A stretch of DNA of 64,000 nucleotides from Peptococcaceae bacterium. Lineage in GTDB: Bacteria > Bacillota > Dehalobacteriia > UBA4068 > JAAVYR01. Under the pieces are notes generated by a model that was not told the origin of the DNA, made no database searches, and worked only from the letters and a program-made list of their open reading frames with translations. The stretch lies in contig JAAVYR010000001.1 in NCBI GenBank assembly GCA_022791255.1, positions 1 through 64,000 on the forward strand, in the 5' to 3' direction. Of the stretch, positions 26,246 to 35,518 are shown piece after piece (position 1 is the stretch's first letter; each line of letters starts with the position of its first letter). A program made the position numbers and the translations under genes.

Positions 26246-26301
26246 AAGAGCAAAGATTTTGCTCTTAAAAAGAGATAGACTGTAACGGTCTATCTCTTTT
26301 T
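26246..26301 (-). terminator. Terminator of potABCD
   Basis: A 14 bp stem (26267-26280 with 26288-26301) lies just after the potD stop. A second 9 bp hairpin (26246-26254 with 26258-26266) follows directly on the minus strand. Confidence 0.88.
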
Positions 26302-26311
26302 ATCTGTTTAA

Positions 26312-27352
26312 TTAGTCTGCAAATAATTCGGTCCATACCTGATCATAAAGGGCAATGGCTTCACCTGGGTCTAAATATACTTCACATTCTTCGATAACGC
26401 TGTCTTCCGGATAGCCCGCACCGTCATTTTTGATTTCATCGGGTAAGAGTTCAAATGCACCCATATTTGGAGTAGAGTACCGGATATATTCCGTATTCTT
26501 CAAAGCAATATCCGGACGGCACATGAAATTGATGAAAGCTTCCGCATTTTCTTTATTCTGAGCAGTTTTTGGAATTACCATTGCGTCGATGGAATAGTTA
26601 GACCCTTGCTTCGGCACAGAATAACGCAAGTTTTCGTTTTGTTCCATCATGGTGATCGCATCCCCAGACCAGGTAATGGCCATAGCAGCTTCCCCGCTAA
26701 TCATCTTTTCTTTAGATTGGTCTACCAAGTAAGCAAGTACAAGAGGACGCTGTTCCTGTAATTTTACTTTAGCCGCTTCCAACTCAGCAGGATTAATGCT
26801 GTTCATAGAATAGCCCAAAGCCTTCAGGGCAATGCCAATGGTATCACGAGGACTATCTAACATAATAATCTCTTTCGCATATTTTTCGTTCCAAAGCACT
26901 TCCCAGGTATCTACTGGATCGGTTACCATATTTGCATCATAGATAATCCCTAGCGTGCACCACATGTAAGGAATAGAATATTTGTTATCTGGATCATAAG
27001 GTTGATTTAAAAATTTCGGGTCAGTTTGGCTGGCATTTGGGATATTGTCATAGTTTAATTCCAGCAGCATATCTTCTTTGAGCATTTTTTCAATCATATA
27101 GTCAGATGGAATAAGCACATCGTAAGCATTACCGCCAGCTTTAACCTTCACATACATATCTTCGTTAGTATCATACATTTCATAGCGAACCTTGATACCG
27201 GTTTCTTCTTCAAACATATCAATGACATCTTCATCAATGTAATCGCCCCAGTTATAAACATACACCATGGGCTGGTCACTATCACCGCAACCAGTTAACA
27301 TGCCACAAAAGAGCAATCCCATAAATGCTAATCCCCATAAGCTTTTTTTCAT
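26312..27352 (-). CDS. potD: Spermidine/putrescine-binding lipoprotein
   Basis: PotD captures polyamines outside the membrane and hands them to PotBC. The protein of about 346 residues begins with a lipoprotein signal ending in the lipobox LTGC. The mature part matches the family (VYNWGDYIDEDVIDMFEEETGI, YDVLIPSDYMIEKM, VPKQGSNYSIDAM). ATG 27352 lies a normal distance from GGAGG; the Met four residues earlier abuts it. It is the last gene of the pot operon, 43 nt downstream of potC. Confidence 0.95.
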   Translation of the reverse strand: MKKSLWGLAFMGLLFCGMLTGCGDSDQPMVYVYNWGDYIDEDVIDMFEEETGIKVRYEMYDTNEDMYVKVKAGGNAYDVLIPSDYMIEKMLKEDMLLELNYDNIPNASQTDPKFLNQPYDPDNKYSIPYMWCTLGIIYDANMVTDPVDTWEVLWNEKYAKEIIMLDSPRDTIGIALKALGYSMNSINPAELEAAKVKLQEQRPLVLAYLVDQSKEKMISGEAAMAITWSGDAITMMEQNENLRYSVPKQGSNYSIDAMVIPKTAQNKENAEAFINFMCRPDIALKNTEYIRYSTPNMGAFELLPDEIKNDGAGYPEDSVIEECEVYLDPGEAIALYDQVWTELFAD

Positions 27353-27395
27353 TTCTTTTCTCATCCTCCAATTTTCTTTTTGTTTTCATCGGTTT

Positions 27396-28190
27396 CTACT
27401 TGATATCCTGATGGGATACATTTTTATCCTGGGACATTCGTCCATTGATAACTACTAACAACACCAATACCACTGCAAACATCAGCGTAGAAATAGCATT
27501 GATTTCCGGGCTGACGCCCCGCCGCGTCATTGAGTAAATGGTAATGGAAAGGTTCGTCACACCAGAACCGGTGGTAAAGAAACTGATTACAAAATCATCC
27601 AAAGACAGGGTAAAAGCGAGGAGCAGACCGGTAATCACCCCCGGCATAATCTGTGGCAACACTACTCGACGAATAGCATAAGCAGGCGTCGCCCCTAGAT
27701 CCAATGCCGCTTCATAAACATTTTTATCCAGCTGCCGCAGTTTTGGCAGTACAGAAATAATCACATAAGGAATATTAAACACAATATGAGATAACAGCAA
27801 CGTCAAAAAACCCAACCGCATATTGACGAAAATAAATAAAATCATCAGCGATACCCCAGTGACAATATCTGGGTTTAAGACAGGCAGGTAGTTAATATCC
27901 AATACCGCCTTTTTCGACCATTTGCCCAAGCTCTGGATGCCAATGGCAGAAATGGTACCGATAATGGTGGCAATCACTGCCGAAAGGATTGCAATCAGGA
28001 TGGTATAATACAGCGCCGACATAATCTCACTATTCTGAAAGACCTTCTCATACCACTTGAGAGAAAATCCTGTCCACATAGAACGGGACTTTGACTCATT
28101 AAAGGAAAAGGCCATCAGTACAATAATGGGCGCATAGAGGAAGGCAAAAATAATCAGCAAGTAAATCCGTTCAAAAAACCGTTTTACCAT
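27396..28190 (-). CDS. potC: Spermidine/putrescine ABC transporter permease PotC
   Basis: This 264-residue inner-membrane permease has six hydrophobic segments. The ABC-permease EAA loop near EAALDLGATPAYAIRRVVLPQIMPG couples it to PotA. The C-terminal segment DDFVISFFTTG is typical of PotC. It overlaps potB by 7 nt, indicating translational coupling. Confidence 0.95.
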   Translation of the reverse strand: MVKRFFERIYLLIIFAFLYAPIIVLMAFSFNESKSRSMWTGFSLKWYEKVFQNSEIMSALYYTILIAILSAVIATIIGTISAIGIQSLGKWSKKAVLDINYLPVLNPDIVTGVSLMILFIFVNMRLGFLTLLLSHIVFNIPYVIISVLPKLRQLDKNVYEAALDLGATPAYAIRRVVLPQIMPGVITGLLLAFTLSLDDFVISFFTTGSGVTNLSITIYSMTRRGVSPEINAISTLMFAVVLVLLVVINGRMSQDKNVSHQDIK

Positions 28191-29017
28191 AAACCGCCCA
28201 CCCCCTCATTATCGTGGTCTTTATCATAGTGATTTAAGATTGCCGTAGAAATCAAAATCAATATCATCATAACGATAGATAAGGCCGAACCAAAGTGCCA
28301 ATCCCCCACCCAGAGGAATTGTTGCTCGATTAAGTTCCCGATCAGGCTGAACTGTCCGCCCCCCAAAAGTCGGGAAATAATAAAGGTGGATACAGCTGGC
28401 ATAAACACCATGACCACCCCAGACATGACGCCAGGAATGCTTAAAGGAAAGGTCACCTTGCGAAAGACAGTCAATCGTCCCGCTCCTAAATCCTCTGCCG
28501 CTTCAATCAAACTATGGTCCATCTTCACCAATACCGAGTAAATAGGCAATACCATAAAAGGTAAAAAATTATATATCATACCCAGCACCACTGCAATATC
28601 CGTATACAAGAACTGATATGGCCCCAAACCGAAATTTCCCAGGAAGGTATTGATTAAACCGTTCTTCTCTAACAAAGTCATCCAGGCATAGGTACGCAGC
28701 AAAATATTCATCCACATGGGCAGAATGAGTAGTAAAAGCAACATCCGTTTCTGCACATATTCTTTGCTGGCTAGTATCATGGCCAGCGGATAGCCGAGTA
28801 AGAAACAGCCGATGGTGCAATAAAAAGCCAACATAATGGAACGCAGCGCCACCTTCAAATACACCGGCTGACAAAACTTCTGAAAATTTGCTAAGGAAAA
28901 TCGGACGGCCTCGCCATCCCTCACCGTAAAAGCATAATATAGCACCAGCGCCATAGGCACCACGATGAAGATGGCCATCCAAATCATATAGGGATAAGAC
29001 AACCATTTCTTTTTCAT
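28184..29017 (-). CDS. potB: Spermidine/putrescine ABC transporter permease PotB
   Basis: This 277-residue permease has six membrane segments and the EAA loop [25 protein letters not shown]. It pairs with PotC to form the channel. It overlaps potA by 4 nt (ATGA) and potC by 7 nt. Confidence 0.95.
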   Translation of the reverse strand: MKKKWLSYPYMIWMAIFIVVPMALVLYYAFTVRDGEAVRFSLANFQKFCQPVYLKVALRSIMLAFYCTIGCFLLGYPLAMILASKEYVQKRMLLLLLILPMWMNILLRTYAWMTLLEKNGLINTFLGNFGLGPYQFLYTDIAVVLGMIYNFLPFMVLPIYSVLVKMDHSLIEAAEDLGAGRLTVFRKVTFPLSIPGVMSGVVMVFMPAVSTFIISRLLGGGQFSLIGNLIEQQFLWVGDWHFGSALSIVMMILILISTAILNHYDKDHDNEGVGGLW

Positions 29018-30102
29018 GCTTCTACCTCATCTACTGTTTCTTTTTTGCAGCTTTTTTCCATGATGTGAATATTTTCCGGCGTTACGCAGATGCCCACTTC
29101 ACTGCCCACAGGGGACATCGCAGTGCTATGAACCAACCAATCTATGCCATGGTCACAAAGGACATGCATTTCATAATGAACGCCCAGGAAGACCACTGAC
29201 TGCACCACACCAGAAATCTGCCCTTTTTCTTTTTCTACCAGCTGCACATCTTCCGGACGCACCACTACCTCTACAGGATTATCCTCCCCAAAGCCCTTAT
29301 CCACACAAGGAAAAGTCGCCCCAGAAAAATGCACAGAATAATCCCGCAACATCACACCATCAATAATATTACTTTCACCGATAAAGTCAGCCACAAAGGC
29401 ATTTTTCGGTTCATTATAAATATCTTCCGGTGTTCCCTTTTGCTGGATTTCCCCCTCGTTAATGAGCACGATAGTATCCGACATGGTCAGCGCTTCTTCT
29501 TGGTCATGGGTAACATAGATAAAGGTAATGCCCAATCGCCGCTGCATATCCTTTAACTCCATCTGCATACCTTGGCGCATTTTTAGGTCTAAAGCACCTA
29601 AAGGCTCGTCCAAAAGCAATACTTCCGGTTCGCTGACTAAAGCCCGGGCAATGGCAATCCGCTGCTGTTGCCCGCCAGATAAAGACTCAATAGACCGCTT
29701 TTCAAAGCCATTTAAATTCACCAAGTTCAGCATAGCCTTTACCCGTTCTTTAATATAAGCTTCCGGTTTTTTCTTTAAGCGCAAGCCAAAGGCAATGTTT
29801 TCATAAATACTCATATGGGGAAACAGTGCATAGCGTTGAAACACCGTATTCAAAGGACGCAAATAAGGCGGCACATCATTGATGCATTTGCCGTTGCATA
29901 AAATCTGTCCACTGGTGGGCTGCTCGAAGCCAGCTATCATTCTCAGCGTCGTCGTTTTCCCGCAGCCGGAAGGTCCAAGCAGTGTAAGAAATTCATTTCT
30001 TCTTACATTTAAATTTAAATTTTTCAACGCTACATTATCATCAAACTCTTTACGAATGTTTACCAACTCAATGATGTTTTCTGATACATTTTTTTCACTC
30101 AT
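29014..30102 (-). CDS. potA: Spermidine/putrescine ABC transporter ATPase PotA
   Basis: This cytoplasmic ATPase (362 residues from the chosen start) powers polyamine import. Walker [10 protein letters not shown], signature [15 protein letters not shown], Walker [12 protein letters not shown] and the switch His (YVTHD) are intact. A TOBE-type domain fills the C-terminus. ATG 30102 lies after AGGAGCG and avoids the overlap with the regulator that the longer frame to 30165 would create. The gene follows the XRE-cupin regulator by 35 nt. Confidence 0.96.
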   Translation of the reverse strand: MSEKNVSENIIELVNIRKEFDDNVALKNLNLNVRRNEFLTLLGPSGCGKTTTLRMIAGFEQPTSGQILCNGKCINDVPPYLRPLNTVFQRYALFPHMSIYENIAFGLRLKKKPEAYIKERVKAMLNLVNLNGFEKRSIESLSGGQQQRIAIARALVSEPEVLLLDEPLGALDLKMRQGMQMELKDMQRRLGITFIYVTHDQEEALTMSDTIVLINEGEIQQKGTPEDIYNEPKNAFVADFIGESNIIDGVMLRDYSVHFSGATFPCVDKGFGEDNPVEVVVRPEDVQLVEKEKGQISGVVQSVVFLGVHYEMHVLCDHGIDWLVHSTAMSPVGSEVGICVTPENIHIMEKSCKKETVDEVEA

Positions 30103-30137
30103 GACCCCATCGCTCCTTTTGCCATTATCTGTCTCTT

Positions 30138-30680
30138 TTAAAAGCTGGGCGGTGTAGATACCCAAAGAATTTTTGCTTCCCGCTCCCCGGAAATATTTTC
30201 GATTTTGTGAGGACTATTGGCTTTGTAATAAAAGCTCTCCCCTTTTTTACACTTATACTTACGCTGCCCCAAATACACCATGACAGCACCGGCCAATACA
30301 TAACCAAACTCTTCCCCGGCATGAGGGTCATCCACATCCACACTCCCCTTTGGCTCTAAAGTAAGGATGATTGGCTCCATCTCATTTTTCTGAGCATTGG
30401 GCACAATCCAATGAATAGTATTGCCCAGCTCTTTATCTTCCTGCACAAAGACATCTTCCTTGGAAAAAACAATTTTTTCATCTTCATAATCGCTAAAGAA
30501 ATCTTTTAGGTTCGTACCCAAGCACTCCAGCACATCCACCAAAGTAGAAATAGAAAGAGAGGTAATATCTCGCTCTACCTGGGAAATAAACCCTTTTGTC
30601 AGTTCTGCTCGCGCTGCAAGCTCTTCTTGGGTCAAGCCGTTTTTCATGCGCAGCTGACGAATTTTATTGCCGATATCCAT
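30138..30680 (-). CDS. XRE-cupin transcriptional regulator of the pot operon
   Basis: This 180-residue protein has an N-terminal Cro/CI HTH ([35 protein letters not shown]) and a C-terminal cupin domain (about 110-178, including [14 protein letters not shown] and [11 protein letters not shown]). This architecture is common for regulators of polyamine or amino acid transport in which the cupin senses the ligand. It is the first gene of the run potABCD and probably autoregulates the operon. The ligand is inferred from context. Confidence 0.88.
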   Translation of the reverse strand: MDIGNKIRQLRMKNGLTQEELAARAELTKGFISQVERDITSLSISTLVDVLECLGTNLKDFFSDYEDEKIVFSKEDVFVQEDKELGNTIHWIVPNAQKNEMEPIILTLEPKGSVDVDDPHAGEEFGYVLAGAVMVYLGQRKYKCKKGESFYYKANSPHKIENISGEREAKILWVSTPPSF

Positions 30681-31169
30681 CTTTCCACTCCCTTTCTAGC
30701 TTTCCCATCGCTTTTTCTATGTTTCGCAATTCTGCAGATTGCAGGTTAACATCTATTTATCTTGTATTTATCTTGGTAAACCTAAACTCTAAGTTTATCT
30801 TTACTAAACCAACATATAATATTTAACAATAAACTACAGAAAATGTCAATATTTTTTTCAAAAACAGCGAATTAAGAATTTTAATATAAAAACTCTTTGA
30901 CCTTGGTTTCTTATATCATTTCTTAAATAAATCAAAACAAAATGAAAGTTAAGTGCTATTCTTTGTTTAGAAACACTAAACTTTTTCATTAAAAAAATAA
31001 TCTTGGCAAAACTATCAAATTTATATCTGCTGTTCAACACTATCAGCACGAAATTTATCTGTCAAAAATTTTCCTACCATTAATTTTATAGACTTGCATT
31101 GTATCTCAAGGCAAACCCTTTTATAATAAAGTCAATAAGACTGATTTTCTTTTGAAAGGAGCATACACC
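30681..31169. promoter_or_regulatory. 489 bp divergent control region (pot operon / dehydrogenase)
   Basis: AT-rich with no gene. On the pot side, TATTTATCTTG occurs twice in tandem (about 30754-30775), and TTTATCTT a third time at about 30794-30801. Beside it is a palindrome TAAACT-CTA-AGTTTA (30783-30797). These are candidate operators for the XRE-cupin regulator. On the other side, TTGTAT (31099-31104), 17 nt, TATAAT (31122-31127) is a promoter for the dehydrogenase gene. Confidence 0.5.
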
Positions 31170-32153
31170 ATGCCAGAAAAACCATATCATGTTTATATTA
31201 CCAGAAAAATCCCCCAGCCTGCCATTGACCTGCTGGAGGAATATTGTACTGTCACTTATAATGAGATAGAAGACGCCCTTACTCCAGAAGAACTCAAAAC
31301 CGCCGTTCGGGATAAAGACGCCATCCTTTCCATGTTCTACGACCAGTTCACTCCAGAGGTGCTGGACTGCTGTAATCAAGCCAAAATCATCGCTAATTTC
31401 GCTGTCGGCTTCGAAAACTTAAATATCCCCGCTGCTACCGAACGAGGCATTTACCTTAGCAATACACCTGGCGTCTTAAATATCGCTACTGCAGAAACAG
31501 CCTGGGCGCTCCTTTTCGCAGTAGCTCGTAATATCCCTGCTATGGATGCCGTCTGCCGCACCGGGAAGATGGACAGTTGGTCCCCCTTCGGTTACCTGGG
31601 ACAGGAAATCACCGGAAAGACATTAGGGGTTATCGGCGCCGGCCGCATTGGCAGCGCCATGATACGCATGGCCCAGGGCTTCCATATGCCTGTGCTCTAT
31701 ACTGCTCATAGCCCCAAACCAGAGCTGGAACAAGAAACCGGCGCTATTTTTACGGATTTAAATACTTTGTTAAAGAAAAGCGACATCATTTCTATTCATG
31801 CACCGGCCACTCCAGAAACCAAATATCTCATTTCCAAACCGCAACTAGAAATGATGAAGCCAACAGCTATCCTTATCAATACCGCTCGCGGACAGCTCAT
31901 CAATACCCAAGATTTAATCTGGGCATTGGAAAACAAGGTGATTGCCGGGGCTGGCCTCGATGTCTTTGAAAACGAGCCTTATGTAACGCCAGGCCTGGAA
32001 AAACTCACCAATCTGGTCATGGCACCACACATCGGCAGCGCCACTTATGAAACCAGGGTCAATATGGGACTCACTGCCGCTCGAAACATCATCGCCGCCC
32101 TCAAAGGAGAATTACCCCCTAACTGCCTCAACCCAGAAGCAAAAGTAAAATAA
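31170..32153 (+). CDS. D-2-hydroxyacid dehydrogenase (glycerate/glyoxylate type)
   Basis: This NAD(P)-dependent dehydrogenase of 327 residues belongs to the D-isomer-specific family, closest by eye to glycerate dehydrogenase/glyoxylate reductase. The Rossmann motif VIGAGRIGSAM and the catalytic triad Arg (NTARGQ), Glu (DVFENEP) and His (APHIGSAT) are present. ATG 31170 follows AAAGGAG by 8 nt. An in-frame TTG at 31152 lies upstream of that site and is less likely. It is monocistronic. The exact substrate is not determined. Confidence 0.88.
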   Translation: MPEKPYHVYITRKIPQPAIDLLEEYCTVTYNEIEDALTPEELKTAVRDKDAILSMFYDQFTPEVLDCCNQAKIIANFAVGFENLNIPAATERGIYLSNTPGVLNIATAETAWALLFAVARNIPAMDAVCRTGKMDSWSPFGYLGQEITGKTLGVIGAGRIGSAMIRMAQGFHMPVLYTAHSPKPELEQETGAIFTDLNTLLKKSDIISIHAPATPETKYLISKPQLEMMKPTAILINTARGQLINTQDLIWALENKVIAGAGLDVFENEPYVTPGLEKLTNLVMAPHIGSATYETRVNMGLTAARNIIAALKGELPPNCLNPEAKVK

Positions 32154-32218
32154 TCATATAGAAATCAATTCTTTCAAACCAATGTCCCCCTGAACACCAT
32201 GTATGATATTGCATATTA

Positions 32219-32250
32219 AAAAAGAGCCTAGAATAATCTAGGCTCTTTTT
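32219..32250. terminator. Bidirectional terminator between dehydrogenase and BFD-like genes
   Basis: A 14 bp stem (32219-32232 with 32237-32250) has a 4 nt loop and A/T tails. The stop codon and last codons of the BFD-like gene on the minus strand lie inside the hairpin. Confidence 0.9.
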
Positions 32251-32443
32251 CTTGGTTTTGTTCATAGTCTTTTAAAACAGCGATAAAAATATTCTCTGCA
32301 TATTCCCGGCAACGCCGACAGCTTTGTGCTACACCAGTCATCGCCTGCAGCTGACTAAAATCTGCTACCCCTTGAGAAACAGCTTGTTCTATATCGCCAA
32401 TGGTAATATGACGGCAATGGCAAACCATCTTTTCTTTTTTCAT
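32228..32443 (-). CDS. BFD-like [2Fe-2S]-binding protein
   Basis: This 71-residue protein has the bacterioferritin-associated ferredoxin motif: CHC near the start (Cys8, Cys10) and CRRC about 32 residues later. These four Cys are expected to bind a [2Fe-2S] cluster. BFD domains release iron from ferritins or act in redox enzymes. No bacterioferritin gene is nearby. The coding end is embedded in a terminator. It lies 41 nt downstream of the tandem-HTH gene on the same strand. Confidence 0.8.
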   Translation of the reverse strand: MKKEKMVCHCRHITIGDIEQAVSQGVADFSQLQAMTGVAQSCRRCREYAENIFIAVLKDYEQNQEKEPRLF

Positions 32444-32484
32444 TGCAATAACTCCTACCGCAGTCCAGATTATATTTGATTGCT

Positions 32485-32904
32485 TTATCGACTGGATGAT
32501 TGATTAGTTTTGTTTTCCTGCATAAATGCTTCAAAAGCTTCATAGGGGATAATATACTGCCTACCAACTTTTACAGCTGGCAGCTTTTTTGTTTTTATCT
32601 GCTCCACCAAAAAGGCATAACTTAGCGGAAGTTTCTCCATAATTTGCCGAATGGTATACCCTTCTGCCTTTGACTCCCCTTGATGGGACTGACTGTACAC
32701 CTCAGCTGCAGACTTTTCCACAAAATATTTTCTGCCAATATGATAAGCAGCAAGAACGCCATGGTCAATATCCCTTTTCACAGCACCATAACGAACACCA
32801 GATAGGGCTGCAACTTCTTTTAAAGATAGATATTCCTTCCCACTTTGCTCTGACGCCGAGAGAAGGTTTCCCTTTTTTCTGGGGGATTTTGTTTTACCTG
32901 TCAT
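32485..32904 (-). CDS. Tandem excisionase-type HTH protein
   Basis: This protein of 139 residues has two MerR/excisionase-like (HTH_17) winged helices in a row: YLSLKEVAALSGV...GRKYFVE (about 25-70) and YTIRQIMEKLPLSY...VGRQYIIP (about 82-125). The basic N-terminus (TGKTKSPRKKG) may add DNA contacts. ATG 32904 follows AGGAGG by 7 nt; the GTG two codons earlier is too close to that site. No integrase or mobile element is adjacent, so it is more likely a chromosomal regulator than a phage excisionase. Confidence 0.7.
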   Translation of the reverse strand: MTGKTKSPRKKGNLLSASEQSGKEYLSLKEVAALSGVRYGAVKRDIDHGVLAAYHIGRKYFVEKSAAEVYSQSHQGESKAEGYTIRQIMEKLPLSYAFLVEQIKTKKLPAVKVGRQYIIPYEAFEAFMQENKTNQSSSR

Positions 32905-33005
32905 GTTCACGCCTCCTACAAACGGTTTCTTTTTTGCATCGTCTGTATAATCTATGCGTGTTACGACAGTTTATATCCTTTTTCTATCTTTTTCGAGAAA
33001 AATTT

Positions 33006-34709
33006 CTATTTACCGTTATACAATGCCTTACTAATAAAAGCCGCCATCTCCCCACGAGTCACATATTCACCAGGCGCAAACTGTCCATTGCCACGGCCCG
33101 CAACGAAGTTCTTATGTTCAAGAAGCACAATATCCTGCTTTGCCCACTGTTGACCTGGCGTATCTAAGTCTGTAAAAGCAGAGGGCGCCGCTGAATTATC
33201 TGTTAAATTAAACAATCGCACCAAAATCGCCGCCATCTCTGCACGAGTAACAGGCTTGCCTATCCCAAAAGTACCGTCTGGATAACCATATAAAAAGCCC
33301 TTCAAAGAGGCCTGAAAAATATCATTAAATGCCCAATATCCAGTATTGATATCCGTATAGTTAAAGGTTGTCTCTACATTTGGCCGGTCCTGATTAGTAA
33401 TAGCCAGCGTCCGCACGATGACTGCCGCTAACTCATCCCTAGTGACTAAATCATTAACCCCAAAGTATCCCGGCCGTTTCCCGGTGAGAATACGGTCTTG
33501 CGATAGCGATAGAATACTTTCTCTCGCCCAGTGATGACCGATATCTGTAAAAGGAGAATAACGGTCCCCCAATGCCACCACGGCATGAAACTCTACGCTA
33601 ACAGGCGCGTCTGTATAGGAATAAGAACCGGTCGTCTCACGAGGATTTTGCCCTGTCCAGAAAAGATAGCTCCGTTCAGAAGCAATGCGTCCAAAGTAAC
33701 TCCAATCTACCAGCTTTACCTCTTTATCTCCATTTTTGAGGGTATAAGTAAAAGTAGGGTCTGCTATCACCCAACCAATATCAGGGAGATAAAACTCCGC
33801 CCAACTATGAGAAAGCAAGTCGCCATTTAAGTATCCAGACTCCAGCACATAAGGCTCTCCCGTATGCTGGGTAGAATTGTATAAATACCCCACCTGCACC
33901 CGAGCAGGAATGCCTAATGCCCTAAGAGAGGCTACAAATAAATTAGCATATTCCTGGCATACGCCTTCCCCTGTTCGTAAAGCACTAAGAGCACCTTGAT
34001 TGGCATACTCCCCATCCCGATAATTCAAATACAGGTTAATATCTGCAAATAACTTTCGAGCGATAAGGTATGGATTAGTTTCGTTACCAACAGTTTCTTT
34101 TGCATATTGGATAATCTCTTTATGGTCAGACTCGATGCCTGGTTCCGGTTGCAAATACCGCGGGTCGATACCGGCATACCCCTGGTAATCATCTGAAACA
34201 GCAGCAGCATTAATCTGATAGCTACCCTTGTAATTATCAATAATAAACCGTTGCTCTAAGATTTGCCGTTCCCCCGGTGCCAGACGCTCAATGTTATAAA
34301 CAGCCGTCTCGTTGCCATCTTCCCCACTCAAAAAGGACTCTGGCTGTGGATTATATTCTACCTCGCGGATTTCTTGGTAAATCGGCTGCTGCGTCGAAAA
34401 AGCCGGCACGGAAATCTGAATATTCCTAGCCGTATTTGCCGTTTTATTCTCTACGATAATCTGGTGAATAACCGTATAAGTAAAACCATTTTCCTTCTTA
34501 AAAACCTCTGCAGCTGTCTCTGTCTTTTGTGTAATGCCAGGAGGCTGTTTCCCTTCGGAAACACTTGTATGGAGGGTCCCATTGGCTACACTGGTATTGG
34601 TATTGGTATTGGTATCAATAGCAATGGCATGAGCCGCCCGAATGCCAAAAAACAATAATAATGCGGCAAGCATAAGACAAAGATTAAAAAAAGTATTGCG
34701 TCGTTTCAC
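33006..34709 (-). CDS. Exported transglutaminase-like protein with three SLH domains
   Basis: This 567-residue protein has a signal peptide (about 1-28). A short DTNTNTNTS repeat (32-40) and an N-terminal beta-rich domain follow. The transglutaminase-like domain has Cys251 (GEGVCQEY), His301 (LSHSWAEF) and Asp317 (IADPTF), so its catalytic triad is intact. Three SLH domains (about 387-437, 447-497 and 510-563) should tether it to the cell wall. It probably cleaves or cross-links protein or peptide at the surface; substrate unknown. The start is GTG 34709 after GGAGGTAAGCATAA. Confidence 0.85.
   Translation of the reverse strand: MKRRNTFFNLCLMLAALLLFFGIRAAHAIAIDTNTNTNTSVANGTLHTSVSEGKQPPGITQKTETAAEVFKKENGFTYTVIHQIIVENKTANTARNIQISVPAFSTQQPIYQEIREVEYNPQPESFLSGEDGNETAVYNIERLAPGERQILEQRFIIDNYKGSYQINAAAVSDDYQGYAGIDPRYLQPEPGIESDHKEIIQYAKETVGNETNPYLIARKLFADINLYLNYRDGEYANQGALSALRTGEGVCQEYANLFVASLRALGIPARVQVGYLYNSTQHTGEPYVLESGYLNGDLLSHSWAEFYLPDIGWVIADPTFTYTLKNGDKEVKLVDWSYFGRIASERSYLFWTGQNPRETTGSYSYTDAPVSVEFHAVVALGDRYSPFTDIGHHWARESILSLSQDRILTGKRPGYFGVNDLVTRDELAAVIVRTLAITNQDRPNVETTFNYTDINTGYWAFNDIFQASLKGFLYGYPDGTFGIGKPVTRAEMAAILVRLFNLTDNSAAPSAFTDLDTPGQQWAKQDIVLLEHKNFVAGRGNGQFAPGEYVTRGEMAAFISKALYNGK
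34590..34616 (-). repeat. In-frame 6 bp microsatellite in the SLH protein gene
   Basis: About four consecutive ATTGGT units (plus strand) encode the TN dipeptides just after the signal peptide. Changes in copy number would alter length without breaking the frame. Confidence 0.8.
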
Positions 34710-34850
34710 TTATGCTTACCTCCTTCTCTAATATTTCTTTTCTGATGTTTTCTGCTTACTTCGTCCCTTTATTGTATCAAGATGCTATCTGTTGTTCAAT
34801 GAAATTACCATATTTTCACAAGAAAGATATTGGAAATTTTTTAAACAAAA

Positions 34851-34877
34851 ATAAATATGAGCATAACTCATATTTAT
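34851..34877 (-). terminator. Terminator of udg-coaD
   Basis: An 11 bp stem (34851-34861 with 34867-34877) is followed on the minus strand by TTTTTG and further T runs. The rest of the 277 bp gap is AT-rich and empty. Confidence 0.7.
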
Positions 34878-34986
34878 CTTTGACGAATAAACTCTGGAAA
34901 AAGTTTCCATATTTTACTAATTTTTCAACAATATTCTATATTTTTATACAAGCTTCTTTATATAAGCTTCCTTTTCCGGCAATACT

Positions 34987-35484
34987 CTAACGAGAAAGGA
35001 TTGTTTTCCCTTGGCTTTTTTTGATTAAGGCCTGCTCTACGATAGGAGGGACCAAGTCCTTTACACTGCCGCCAGCAATAAATGTTTTCTTAATAATGCT
35101 GGAACTGATAAATGTATTTTGGTTTTGAGCCGGTAAAAATACAGTCTCTATCTGTTCATCCAGTTTCCGGTTCATCGCCGCCATCTGAAACTCCATCTCA
35201 AAATCAGAAACAGCCCGCATACCACGGATAATCACACTGGCACCTTGTTCCCGGGCATACGCTACCAAAAGTCCCGGGAAAGCCTGTGCTTCTATTTTAT
35301 CATAGGGGGCAAAGCACTGCTCCATGAGATATAACCGTTCTGCAATGGAAAAATAGTTTTCTTTATAAGTCTCCTCTGCCACTGCTACGATAACTTTATC
35401 AAAAAGTTTTGCAGCGCGCACCGCAATATCAATATGTCCATAAGTAATAGGGTCAAATGTCCCAGCATACACCGCTACGGTCAT
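34987..35484 (-). CDS. coaD: Phosphopantetheine adenylyltransferase
   Basis: CoaD makes dephospho-CoA in coenzyme A synthesis. The 165-residue protein has the nucleotidyltransferase motif GTFDPITYGHIDI near the start and the ISSSIIKK motif (family consensus SSS.(I/V)R/K) near residue 127. It lies 34 nt downstream of the uracil-DNA glycosylase gene and probably shares its transcript. Confidence 0.97.
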   Translation of the reverse strand: MTVAVYAGTFDPITYGHIDIAVRAAKLFDKVIVAVAEETYKENYFSIAERLYLMEQCFAPYDKIEAQAFPGLLVAYAREQGASVIIRGMRAVSDFEMEFQMAAMNRKLDEQIETVFLPAQNQNTFISSSIIKKTFIAGGSVKDLVPPIVEQALIKKSQGKTILSR

Positions 35485-35518
35485 AGCCTCACCATCCCTT
35501 ATTCCTTCATATCTTTTA

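Noticed and set aside
32485-32904. Phage excisionase or prophage remnant
   Set aside because: No integrase, attachment repeats or phage genes nearby; two HTH domains in one chain are not typical of excisionases.
34712-34990. A 92-codon plus-strand frame in the gap between coaD and the SLH protein gene
   Set aside because: Phe/Tyr/Leu-rich translation of AT-rich intergenic DNA, no ribosome binding site, and it runs through the coaD terminator.
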